From: an uncultured Saprospiraceae bacterium
GTDB lineage: Bacteria > Bacteroidota > Bacteroidia > Chitinophagales > Saprospiraceae
DNA length: 64,000 nt
Assembly: GCA_937951615.1 (NCBI GenBank)
Contig: CALFBH010000014.1
Coordinates: 1-64,000, forward strand
Direction of reading: 5' to 3'
Shown here: piece by piece, positions 1 to 7,113 of the stretch
How positions within the stretch are numbered: the first letter of the stretch is position 1
Layout: every line of letters starts with the position of its first letter
Translations under genes and position numbers: made by a program
Notes under the pieces: generated by a model
Databases searched by the model: none
What the model was told of the DNA's origin: nothing
Seen by the model: the letters and a program-made list of their open reading frames with translations, nothing else

Positions 1-29
1 TTGGAAAATGAAGAAGAAAAGTCGGCTGA

Positions 30-119
30 CGATGGTTGCTTATCCACACGTATGATGATTTCCAGGACGATGAACTCCTGAATAAATTGAATCGTCAGAC
101 GACTCAGGTTGCTTTTTAA
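30..119 (+). pseudogene. Possible C-terminal remnant of an unidentified gene
   Basis: One frame is open from just after a TGA at 27-29 to a TAA at 117-119 and encodes an acidic tail containing DDFQDDELLNKLN. A second frame from base 1 also looks acidic and coding-like until it stops, so this may be the end of a gene broken by a frameshift, or of one entering from outside the window. I do not recognise the family. Confidence 0.2.
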
Positions 120-145
120 TTTGATGCGTTTGCCCTAGTCCTATT

Positions 146-272
146 CGCCCACGGTTGAAATCGTAGGCTACCAGACAGGTCGGTTGGCATTTTGCAAAGC
201 TGCCTAGTTGAAGGGCTACTCAAGTCGCATCGCGACGAACTATCTGGTAGCCAATGGTTTTAACCATGGGCG
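146..272. repeat. Nested inverted repeat with long arms
   Basis: Arms at 146-176 and 242-272 pair imperfectly (CGCCCACGGTTGAAA on the left, TTTTAACCATGGGCG on the right, and GGCTACCAGA with TCTGGTAGCC). Between them, GGCATTTTGCAAAGC at 186-200 resembles half of the core stem-loop of the palindromes at 13256 and 39869. It looks like a decayed member of the same modular family with different arms. Confidence 0.55.
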
Positions 273-281
273 AGAGAGAAA

Positions 282-437
282 GTGCAATTTGCAATACACA
301 CGATGACTTGATTGTAAAACAATTCTACAAACTATTCACTATATTTGGAGGCACTTTTACCTATAATACCATTTATTATGAAACCAATCTGCCTACTATC
401 CATCCTCGCCCTTTCGAAGTTGCAAAGGCTTGAATAA
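282..437 (+). pseudogene. Decayed duplicate of the GH92 gene 5' end (promoter plus signal peptide)
   Basis: This segment matches 1493-1625, the upstream region and first codons of the GH92 mannosidase gene, with scattered substitutions. The conserved part includes a TATATTTG -7 box at 340-347 and an ATG at 378 that begins MKPICLLSILALS, close to the MKPIYFLSILVFC of the intact gene. The frame then stops at 435-437 after 19 codons, so only the promoter and part of a signal peptide survive. It is either a leftover of a deleted paralogue or a duplicated 5' fragment. Confidence 0.7.
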
Positions 438-474
438 CAGATTACACATTTACTCGCCCATCGGTAACAAATAG

Positions 475-554
475 TAATCCATTGCTATATGGCTCGTTAG
501 TTGGACGGCTGAATAAAGTGTCATTGACACGAACGATCTCGTAGCCAATGGATT
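475..554. repeat. Decayed inverted repeat related to 146-272
   Basis: AATCCATTGCTATATGGCTC on the left pairs imperfectly with the right arm at 530-554. The right arm repeats, in the same orientation, words of the upstream element: CGAACNATCT, then GTAGCCAATGG, are seen at both 236-256 and 530-551. It appears to be a second, more degraded copy. Confidence 0.4.
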
Positions 555-596
555 TATTGATGATTTTAATCGTAGGCAATAGGCTTGTAATTTTGT

Positions 597-687
597 TGGG
601 TGCAGTTCATTTTTTCGCACTGCGGACAGATTTCCTTTAGGGGTCAGAGACGGCGTGTGAGGAAAGCGAAAAAATGAACTGCACCCA
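597..687. repeat. Perfect 22-bp inverted repeat, 47-bp spacer
   Basis: Arms at 597-618 and 666-687 are exact reverse complements; each contains the word GGTGCAGTTCATTTTTTCGC or its complement. The spacer holds a second, shorter pairing (TTTCCT with AGGAAA). No gene ends next to it and no T-tract follows, so a simple terminator role is not supported. It is probably a mobile or structural palindrome. Confidence 0.75.
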
Positions 688-803
688 TTTTGTTAACTTC
701 TTTCGAAATAAAATCACTATATTTACTAGGCTAATGATTAGCTTTTACTCGTATATTAATGAGTCTACCAAGCTATTCAAATTCAATAATTGACACAATA
801 CCT

Positions 804-1355
804 ATGAAAAATTTAATCCTACCACTAATTTTCTCTACTCTTTGTATGTTTTCTTGTAGTGAAAAACTTGATCGCGACAAAGCAAAAACACTCATCGAAG
901 AAGAACTTAAAATTTATCAGGCGACAGCTAGAGTTCCCCACAATAAAACTCCAATTGCAGCTTCACAACTCCCCTCTTATAATAAGCTTGTTGAAGACAA
1001 CATGATTACACTTGAATATTCAGGTCGGACTAAGGGTATAATTAGCCATAATGTTTACAACATACAACTTACACCTGAAGGAAAAAAGCACAGTACTAAT
1101 ATCAAATATAATTCCAACAAATACTTGTATATGAAAGCCGCTGACAAAAAATTACTTGAGGTAACAGGGATTCAGGAAATAGAAGATGACAAAATAGCTA
1201 AAGTTGATTACACTTGGCATTTTACAAATATTACACCTTTTGGAAAATTTTATAATCACAATCATGCAGGAGAAAAACTCCAATACAATGGAAAAACTGA
1301 GTCTAGTTCTATTATAATGGTTAAATATGACGATGGATGGCGGATTAAAGAATAG
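804..1355 (+). CDS. Predicted lipoprotein, unknown function
   Basis: This 183-residue protein starts MKNLILPLIFSTLCMFSCS, a lipoprotein signal peptide with a lipobox ending in Cys before SEKLD. An in-frame ATG 45 bases upstream would put a hydrophilic stretch in front of the signal, so the ATG at 804 is preferred. The mature part (LDRDKAKTLIEEELKIYQ and onward) is polar and ends WHFTNITPFGKF...IIMVKYDDGWRIKE, reminiscent of small Bacteroidota lipoproteins with a cystatin- or NTF2-like fold, but I cannot assign a family. It stands alone, with palindromes on both sides and the GH92 gene downstream on the same strand. Confidence 0.75.
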   Translation: MKNLILPLIFSTLCMFSCSEKLDRDKAKTLIEEELKIYQATARVPHNKTPIAASQLPSYNKLVEDNMITLEYSGRTKGIISHNVYNIQLTPEGKKHSTNIKYNSNKYLYMKAADKKLLEVTGIQEIEDDKIAKVDYTWHFTNITPFGKFYNHNHAGEKLQYNGKTESSSIIMVKYDDGWRIKE

Positions 1356-1433
1356 CTAATATCTTAATGAGTTTGACACGTTGATAAATTCTGTGGAATG
1401 AAGGTCAGTCACGAATGGTTTCCGAATAAGATT

Positions 1434-1475
1434 CATTCGTGCATTTGTTGCTAAAATGTACACGTCACGTTTTTA
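1434..1475. repeat. Decayed copy of the 5999-6062 palindrome flank
   Basis: Read on the minus strand, this stretch (GACGTGTACATTTTAGCAAC, then AAATGCACGAATG) closely follows 5988-6017 downstream of the asparaginase gene (ACGTGTACATTTAGCCACGA, then ATGCACGAAT). The opposing arm is largely lost. Confidence 0.4.
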
Positions 1476-1550
1476 ATTTAAAAAACTTATTTGTACAATT
1501 TACAATACACACAATCACTGGATTGTAAAACAATTCTCCAAACTATTCAC

Positions 1551-1558
1551 TACATTTG
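1551..1558 (+). promoter_or_regulatory. Candidate -7 box of the GH92 gene
   Basis: TACATTTG fits the Bacteroidota -7 consensus TAnnTTTG and lies 30 bases upstream of the start codon. The same position in the decayed duplicate (340-347, TATATTTG) keeps the consensus. I see no TTTG at the usual 19-21 base distance upstream. Confidence 0.4.
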
Positions 1559-1587
1559 AAGACACTTTTACCTGCAACACTATTCCT

Positions 1588-4515
1588 ATGAAACCAATCT
1601 ATTTCCTATCCATCCTCGTCTTTTGCGGGGCATCATTTGCCAATGCGCAAGATGCTCTTATCCAATACGTCGATCCATTCATCGGAACTGGCGGACATGG
1701 ACATACCTTCCCTGGCGCGACGGTGCCTTTTGGTATGGTGCAACTCAGTCCCGACACCCGACTGGAAGGCTGGGATGGTTGTGGCGGTTATCATTTTACC
1801 GATGATGTGGTCTATGGTTTCAGCCACACCCACCTTAGTGGTACAGGCATTTCCGATTATGGCGATGTATTATTGATGCCCTTTACAGGAAAAACGCATT
1901 TCAATAATGGCGCAGATGGCAAGCCCGGCTACAGTTCCAAATTTGATAAAAAAAATGAAAAAGCCGAGCCGAATTATTACAGCACTAGCTTAGACAAATA
2001 TAATATTGGGGTTGAACTCACCGCTACCGAAAGGGCTGGTTTTCATAAATACACTTATGACAATAAAGAAGACAGACATGTCCTGGTCGACCTTGAACAC
2101 CGCGATCCTGTTACGGATGCTGGTCTCACACAAGTCAGCGAATATGAACTGGAAGGTTATCGTCATTCCAAAGAATGGGCGAAAAATCAGCTCTTGTATT
2201 TTGTGATTAAATTTAATCAGCCGATACAAAGTTCGCAATTTCAAGTGGAAGGAAAAATTGAAAAAGCCCTTAAGACTATTCAAAATAAGCAGATTAAAGC
2301 CGCCTTCGATTTTGGTAGTTCTGATGAACCGCTGATGGTGCAGGTCGGTATTTCTGCCGTTGATATAGCTGGCGCCAGAAAAAACCTGAATGCAGGACTG
2401 ACGGATTGGAATTTTGAAGCGGTAAAAAAAGCAGGTCAGGAAAAATGGGAAAAACAGTTGTCCAAAATCACCGTTGAAGATGAAGACGAGGAGAAAAAGA
2501 CCGTTTTTTATACTGCACTCTACCACACCATGATCGCCCCAAATCTTTATATGGATGTCGACGGACGCTACCGAGGAACGGATTTCGAGATACATCAAAG
2601 CGAAGACCATACCCATTATACCATCTTTTCGCTTTGGGATACGTATCGGGCTGCGCATCCCTTATACACCATTATTGAAGCGGAGCGCACCAATGATTTT
2701 ATCAAAACTTTTCTACACCAATACGAGCAGGGCGGCACATTGCCCATGTGGGAATTAGCTGCCAATTATACTGAATGTATGATTGGTTATCACGCCGTTC
2801 CGGTCATCGCAGATGCTTATGTGAAAGGGATTCGCGACTATGATGCAGACAAGGCGATGGAGGCGATGGTCAGCAGTGCAAAAGACAAAAAATTGGGCAG
2901 AGATGCTTATCGCAAATATGGTTTCCTACCAGGTGAGGCTGCCGCCGAATGTGTATCCAAAACACTAGAATATGCCTACGACGACTGGACGATCGCCGTC
3001 ATGGCCGAGCAGATGAATAAGCCGGATATTGCTAAAGAATTTTACCAAAGTGCGCAGTATTATAAAAATGTATTCGACCCTTCTACTGGCTTTATGCGGG
3101 CAAGACTGAATAACCGATGGTTTCATCCTTTTACGCCTTATGAAGTCAATTTTAATTACACCGAAGCCAATGCCTGGCAGTATGCATATTATGTGCCGCA
3201 CGACATCACGGGTTGGGCAGAAATGATAGGCGGTGAAGCAGCATTGGAAAAACATCTGGACGCCGTATTTGCAGCAGACACCAAAAGTACAGGACGCGAT
3301 CAGGCGGATATTACTGGACTGATTGGTCAGTATGCACATGGCAACGAGCCGAGTCACCACATTGCTTATTTGTATAATTATATTGGAAAATCTTATAAAA
3401 CGCAGGAATACGTTCAGCGTATTATGGACGAAATGTACAGCACAAAACCTGATGGTTTATCTGGCAATGAAGACTGTGGACAAATGTCCGCCTGGCTGGT
3501 TTTGAGTGCGATGGGTTTCTACTCCGTCGCGCCGGGCAGTGAGCAATACGCTATTGGTTCCCCTTGGTTTGATGCAGTGACCATCAACCTGGAAAATGGA
3601 AAACAATTTACCATCACAGCAGAACAGCAAGGTGACAAGGGCATCTATATCCAGTCTGCCCAACTCAATGGCAAAGCCCACACGCCCACCTATATCACGC
3701 ACAGCCAAATCACAGCAGGCGGAGAGCTGGCTTTTGAAATGAGCAATAAAGCTAACCTAGATTACGGGCAACAACCAGCAGACCGACCAACTAGCAAAAT
3801 AGACCAGCAGGAAATTGTTGCTGTACCTGCAGTGACGGCAGGCGACAAAGCTTTTCCAGGTTCTAGTATGATAGCTCTTGGCTGCGCTACTCAGGGCGCG
3901 ACGATTTATTACAGCTTAGATGGTGGTCGCACTCAGCAAATTTATAGCGCACCTTTTGAAATCACGAAAACCACCAAGCTCACTACCTGGGCAACAAAAC
4001 CGAACTGCATAGACAGCAAAAAAGCCGAGAGTGAATTTCTCAAAATGGCAGGTTTCCGAGACATAAAATTAGCGACGAAATACGCCAATCATTATGCCGC
4101 AGGCGGCGATATGGCCTTGGTGGATTATATCAGAGGCGGCAACGACTATCGCACTGGCGCCTGGCAGGGCTATCATGGCATCGACATTGAAGCCATTGTA
4201 GATTTGGGCAGCAAACAAAGCATATCAGAAATCAGCACCGGCTTTTTACAGGACGAAAATTCCTGGATCTTTATGCCGCTTGAAGTACAATATTTTGTCT
4301 CCAAAAACGGAAAAAAATTCAAACCTGTTGGCAAAGTCATTACAAAGGTTTCTCCAAAAGAGAAAGGAGCGATTGTTAAAAATTATGGTATAAAAACCAA
4401 GGCTAAAGCCAAGTATGTGAAAGTCATTGCTAAGACGCGAGGCATCTGTCCATCCTATCACAAAGGCGCAGGCGGGAAATGTTGGATTTTTGCGGATGAG
4501 ATTTCTGTGAGGTGA
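1588..4515 (+). CDS. GH92 family alpha-1,2-mannosidase, secreted, with C-terminal discoidin-like domain
   Basis: Predicted exo-acting, calcium-dependent inverting alpha-mannosidase that trims mannose from N-glycans. Of its 975 residues, 1-20 form a signal peptide ending in NAQ. The N-terminal beta-sandwich begins YVDPFIGTGGHGHTFPGA and GGYHF, both typical of GH92. The catalytic (alpha/alpha)6 barrel carries SGNEDCGQMSAW at about 620-635, where the family's catalytic acidic residues sit. Residues about 770-835 resemble the chitobiase/hexosaminidase C-terminal fold (GATIYYSLDGG) and about 838-975 an F5/8-type discoidin domain, a likely carbohydrate-binding module. The glycosylasparaginase gene follows on the same strand. 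A decayed copy of this gene's 5' end lies at 282-437. Confidence 0.95.
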   Translation: MKPIYFLSILVFCGASFANAQDALIQYVDPFIGTGGHGHTFPGATVPFGMVQLSPDTRLEGWDGCGGYHFTDDVVYGFSHTHLSGTGISDYGDVLLMPFTGKTHFNNGADGKPGYSSKFDKKNEKAEPNYYSTSLDKYNIGVELTATERAGFHKYTYDNKEDRHVLVDLEHRDPVTDAGLTQVSEYELEGYRHSKEWAKNQLLYFVIKFNQPIQSSQFQVEGKIEKALKTIQNKQIKAAFDFGSSDEPLMVQVGISAVDIAGARKNLNAGLTDWNFEAVKKAGQEKWEKQLSKITVEDEDEEKKTVFYTALYHTMIAPNLYMDVDGRYRGTDFEIHQSEDHTHYTIFSLWDTYRAAHPLYTIIEAERTNDFIKTFLHQYEQGGTLPMWELAANYTECMIGYHAVPVIADAYVKGIRDYDADKAMEAMVSSAKDKKLGRDAYRKYGFLPGEAAAECVSKTLEYAYDDWTIAVMAEQMNKPDIAKEFYQSAQYYKNVFDPSTGFMRARLNNRWFHPFTPYEVNFNYTEANAWQYAYYVPHDITGWAEMIGGEAALEKHLDAVFAADTKSTGRDQADITGLIGQYAHGNEPSHHIAYLYNYIGKSYKTQEYVQRIMDEMYSTKPDGLSGNEDCGQMSAWLVLSAMGFYSVAPGSEQYAIGSPWFDAVTINLENGKQFTITAEQQGDKGIYIQSAQLNGKAHTPTYITHSQITAGGELAFEMSNKANLDYGQQPADRPTSKIDQQEIVAVPAVTAGDKAFPGSSMIALGCATQGATIYYSLDGGRTQQIYSAPFEITKTTKLTTWATKPNCIDSKKAESEFLKMAGFRDIKLATKYANHYAAGGDMALVDYIRGGNDYRTGAWQGYHGIDIEAIVDLGSKQSISEISTGFLQDENSWIFMPLEVQYFVSKNGKKFKPVGKVITKVSPKEKGAIVKNYGIKTKAKAKYVKVIAKTRGICPSYHKGAGGKCWIFADEISVR

Positions 4516-5005
4516 TTGCTTGGATTGCTGGATTGCTCGGATTGTTGAATTGTTGAATAAAATTTATCTGATGGATAAAAAGTATTTAAAGCTAAACGAT
4601 ATTGACGCTTATCGCCTGTCTTTTCACTTGTCAAATTATATATGGGATTTGACTATTTCATGGGAATGGTATGCTAAAAAACATTGGGAACACAATTTGT
4701 TCGAGCAAGTGACAGTATTTCTGCTAATATTGCAGAAGGATTTGGCAGATACCACAAAAAAGACAAGATTAAATTTTACAGATACAGTCAAGGTTCACTA
4801 AGAGAATGTTATGACTGGACACAAAAAGCGAAAGTCAGGAAAATCATAACTGAAAATGAATATCAACATATATTTTCAGGATTAGAAAAAATCGCACCAG
4901 CAATAAATCGGTTGATAAAATTCACAAATGACCGTTTACAATTTTAACACCTCAACAATCAAGCAATTCCCAACAATCAAACAATTTCAACAATCAAACA
5001 ATCCA
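4514..5005. mobile_element. Candidate mobile unit: four-helix-bundle gene between inverted low-complexity arms
   Basis: The left arm (4514-4558) repeats words such as GGATTGCTGGATTGCT and GATTGTTGAATTGTTGAA. The right arm (4948-5005) is made of their complements, such as CAACAATCAAACAATT. They enclose only the four-helix-bundle reading frame. Similar word types form the arms of coding-free palindromes at 6870, 26862 and 63472. Mobility is inferred; no target-site duplication is obvious. Confidence 0.45.
4571..4947 (+). pseudogene. Four-helix-bundle (S23/IVP-like) protein, frameshifted
   Basis: Two overlapping frames together give one small helical protein of the family first found in 23S rRNA intervening sequences and related to the Avd proteins of diversity-generating retroelements. 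The first frame (from ATG 4571, MDKKYLKLNDIDAYRLSFHL) runs to WYAKK. The second continues LGTQFVRASDSISANIAEGF, the signature part (S-I-xx-NIAEG), and ends NRLIKFTNDRLQF. The break lies in a run of six A at 4676-4681; one extra A would restore WYAKKTLGTQ. It is therefore a recent pseudogene, a homopolymer sequencing error, or a slippage site. No 23S rRNA, reverse transcriptase or template repeat is nearby. Confidence 0.8.
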
Positions 5006-5007
5006 AT

Positions 5008-5979
5008 ATGAGTACAAGAAGAAATTTTCTAAAAAACTCCGCCATTATCAGTGCTGCACTCAGCGTACCAGCATCCTTAAAATGCAACACAGCTAGTCCG
5101 CAGACTGCCAAAGGCGAAGCCTTCATTCTCTCTACCTGGAACCACGGCATCCCTGCCAATGAAGCCGCCTGGAAAATCGTAGGCGAAGGTGGCAAAGCCA
5201 TTGATGCGGTAGAAGCTGGTGTACGAGTGGTCGAGTCTGACCCAAAATCTACTTCCGTTGGGCTTGGTGGGGTACCCGATCGCGATGGCAATGTAACACT
5301 GGATGCCTGTATCATGGATGAAACAGGGAATGCCGGATCTGTTTGTTTTTTGCAGCATATTGAAAATCCGATTTCCGTGGCTCGTAAGGTGATGGACGAC
5401 ACGCCACACGTCATGCTCGCAGGTGATGGTGCTTTAAAATTTGCTCTGGACAATGGCTTTGTAAAAAAGAACCTGCTCACAGCTGAATCTAAAAAAGCCT
5501 GGCAGGAATGGGCGGTCAAATCAAAGTATAAACCCATCATCAATTCCGAAAACCATGACACCATTGGTTTACTGGCTATGGATAAAAATGGAGACCTCTC
5601 CGGTGCCTGTACCACCAGCGGACTAGGCTATAAAATGTATGGACGGGTTGGTGATTCTCCGATTATTGGAGCAGGTTTATTTGTGGACAATGAAGTGGGC
5701 GCAGCTACAGCAACTGGCATGGGCGAGCTGATGATGAAAACACTCGGCTCTTTTCTGGTGGTAGAACTCATGCGACAAGGCGCGACAGCACAGCAAGCCT
5801 GCGAGGAAGCGGTGATGCGTATTATCAAAAAACTAGATTATAAAGACCTGCAAGTCGGTTATCTGGCAATTGACAAAGCTGGAAATATGGGCGCGTATGC
5901 CATTCAGCCTGGCTTCAATTACGCGCTGATGAAGGGCGGAAAAAATGAACTGATTGATGCGGTTTCTTATTTGAAATAA
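5008..5979 (+). CDS. N4-(beta-N-acetylglucosaminyl)-L-asparaginase (glycosylasparaginase)
   Basis: Ntn-hydrolase that cleaves the GlcNAc-Asn bond left after N-glycan trimming. The 323-residue precursor begins with a Tat-like export signal (RRNFLKNSAIISAALSVPA). The alpha chain includes GGKAIDAVEAGVRVVE and SVGLGG. Autocleavage is expected before Thr185 in HDTIGLLAMD, the new N-terminal nucleophile. The beta chain contains SGLGYKMYGRVGDSPIIGAG, which holds the substrate-binding Arg and Asp of the family. The gene follows the GH92 mannosidase after the four-helix-bundle unit, so the two enzymes probably act on the same glycoproteins. The start codon falls at the end of the right arm of that unit. 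Confidence 0.93.
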   Translation: MSTRRNFLKNSAIISAALSVPASLKCNTASPQTAKGEAFILSTWNHGIPANEAAWKIVGEGGKAIDAVEAGVRVVESDPKSTSVGLGGVPDRDGNVTLDACIMDETGNAGSVCFLQHIENPISVARKVMDDTPHVMLAGDGALKFALDNGFVKKNLLTAESKKAWQEWAVKSKYKPIINSENHDTIGLLAMDKNGDLSGACTTSGLGYKMYGRVGDSPIIGAGLFVDNEVGAATATGMGELMMKTLGSFLVVELMRQGATAQQACEEAVMRIIKKLDYKDLQVGYLAIDKAGNMGAYAIQPGFNYALMKGGKNELIDAVSYLK

Positions 5980-5998
5980 AAACGTATACGTGTACATT

Positions 5999-6062
5999 TA
6001 GCCACGAATGCACGAATTAAAGACGAATAATAATACGCGAAAGATTCGTGCATTCGTGGCTA
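5999..6062. repeat. Perfect 19-bp inverted repeat
   Basis: TAGCCACGAATGCACGAAT at 5999-6017 is exactly complementary to 6044-6062, with a 26-base spacer. It lies 20 bases after the asparaginase stop codon and could fold in the transcript, although no T-run follows. A degraded relative is at 1434-1475. Confidence 0.75.
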
Positions 6063-6132
6063 ATCTTCAAGTAGTTCTCACAAGGTTCATAATTTGTACA
6101 AAGTATTTGAACCGCAAAGAGCCAGAACAATT

Positions 6133-6360
6133 ATGAAGAAATTAGAAATGGTCTATACGCCCAAGCATGGTTCATGGTGAAATATTGCAGAGTGTGAATT
6201 AAGCGTACTTTCAAGGCAGGCACTTCAAAAACGCTTTGCCACTAAAGACGAAGTTAAAGAGCAGGTTCTGGCCTGGATGAAAAACCGGAACGATAAACAA
6301 AAAGGAGTCGATTGGCAATTTGCTACTCACGATGCAAGAACTAAATTAAAAAGATTTCTC
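6133..6360 (+). pseudogene. Remnant of an IS630-family transposase (C-terminal part)
   Basis: Translation from 6133 gives KLEMVYTPKHGSW, a stop at 6178-6180, then NIAECELSVLSRQALQKRF and, nearer the end, VDWQFATHDARTKLKRF. This matches the conserved C-terminal pattern of IS630 transposases (TPKHGSWLNIAE ... VDWxFTTxDAR). One codon has become TGA and the N-terminal two thirds, including most of the DDE catalytic region, is absent. The open frame continues to 6462 without recognisable similarity. No terminal inverted repeats are visible, so this is a dead fragment. Confidence 0.85.
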
Positions 6361-6485
6361 GTATCCAGTGCGATAGATCTTATTATAATCAACCTCATCC
6401 AATTTAAACTCAATTTCCCGTTCCAAATCCAATATACACCTGTGGTTTTTTATCTGCCATGATGTAGTCGGTACGGGATTTGCGT

Positions 6486-6866
6486 TTAGCCGCGATTTAA
6501 AAAATCAGCTACCTCTTGCAGGCTTTTGAAATACTGCCCGCCATTATTCACCACCATTTTGGCGACGGCTTCCAGGCTGCGTAGTTGCTTGGGCTTGAAG
6601 CCTTCTTCGAGTACACAAAACACGGTTTTTTCTGGTCTTTTATTGCTGTCGTCCGCTACTTCTGCGATAGAATAGACGCCTTCCATTTCAGTCGTGATGG
6701 TGTATAGGCAGTAGTCGCAGGTTTCTCTTTCGTGTAGTTCTTGCTGATAACATTCGGGTGTCCAGTCGTCTGTGACGGGATTGAAATAATCAATATTCAG
6801 CATAGGGATGAGGGCTGTTCTCCAGGTGGAGGTGGCGCAGGTGCCGCCGAGGAATACTTTTTTCAT
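6486..6866 (-). CDS. Nucleoside 2-deoxyribosyltransferase-like protein
   Basis: A 126-residue single-domain protein beginning MKKVFLGGTCATSTWRTALI, the usual start of this family; an ATG six codons upstream is possible but less likely. It contains YFNPVTDDWTPECYQQELHE and ends with SLQEVADFL. ETCDYCLYTITTEMEGVYSI and VADDSNKRPEKTVFCVLE match the nucleoside 2-deoxyribosyltransferase-like family whose fold handles nucleoside or nucleotide substrates. The actual reaction is not known for this subgroup. It has no operon partner. A low-complexity repeat arm lies directly upstream and the IS630 remnant lies downstream. Confidence 0.8.
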   Translation of the reverse strand: MKKVFLGGTCATSTWRTALIPMLNIDYFNPVTDDWTPECYQQELHERETCDYCLYTITTEMEGVYSIAEVADDSNKRPEKTVFCVLEEGFKPKQLRSLEAVAKMVVNNGGQYFKSLQEVADFLNRG

Positions 6867-6869
6867 TTT

Positions 6870-6941
6870 TTCATTGTTATTCATTGCTGCATTGTTTCAC
6901 TGTTCAATTGTTGCATGACTGTATTGTTTCCTTGTTGGATT
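6870..6941. repeat. Single low-complexity arm (ATTGTTGC-type words)
   Basis: Words such as CATTGCTGCATTGTTTCACT and TCAATTGTTGCATGACTG repeat imperfectly just upstream of the deoxyribosyltransferase-like gene. The wording is like the arms around the four-helix-bundle gene, but no opposing arm follows. Confidence 0.4.
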
Positions 6942-6985
6942 TAAAACAAAAATAAGACAAAAAAATTATAGTTGCTATTTACGTT

Positions 6986-7108
6986 GGTTTGGTAAACTTG
7001 TGAGGTGGCATTGTGAGGCTGAAGTTTGCTAAACCTAACACCATTAGGAATACTGGAAAGTTTAGCAAACTCCCTTCCCGCAAAGGCTATACACAAGTTT
7101 ACGAAACT
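6986..7108. repeat. Nested palindrome, GTTTnGTAAACTTG family, copy A
   Basis: Outer arms at 6986-7000 (GGTTTGGTAAACTTG) and 7094-7108 (CAAGTTTACGAAACT), inner arms at 7023-7035 (AGTTTGCTAAACC) and 7059-7071 (AGTTTAGCAAACT). The same four-part layout recurs at 58706-58830. Copy A ends six bases before the stop codon of the tricorn-type gene. Confidence 0.8.
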
Positions 7109-7113
7109 ATCAA

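Noticed and set aside
1990-2658. Long minus-strand frame inside the GH92 gene
   Set aside because: It is a shadow of the mannosidase coding sequence without family features of its own. The same applies to the many shorter overlapping frames inside other large genes.
4571-4947. Diversity-generating retroelement, because the four-helix-bundle protein resembles Avd
   Set aside because: No reverse transcriptase, template repeat or variable repeat is present in the surrounding 10 kb.
6360-6485. Continuation of the IS630 fragment or another gene remnant
   Set aside because: The open frame continues, but the sequence loses all family resemblance, and the minus-strand reading is broken by stops; nothing supportable remains.
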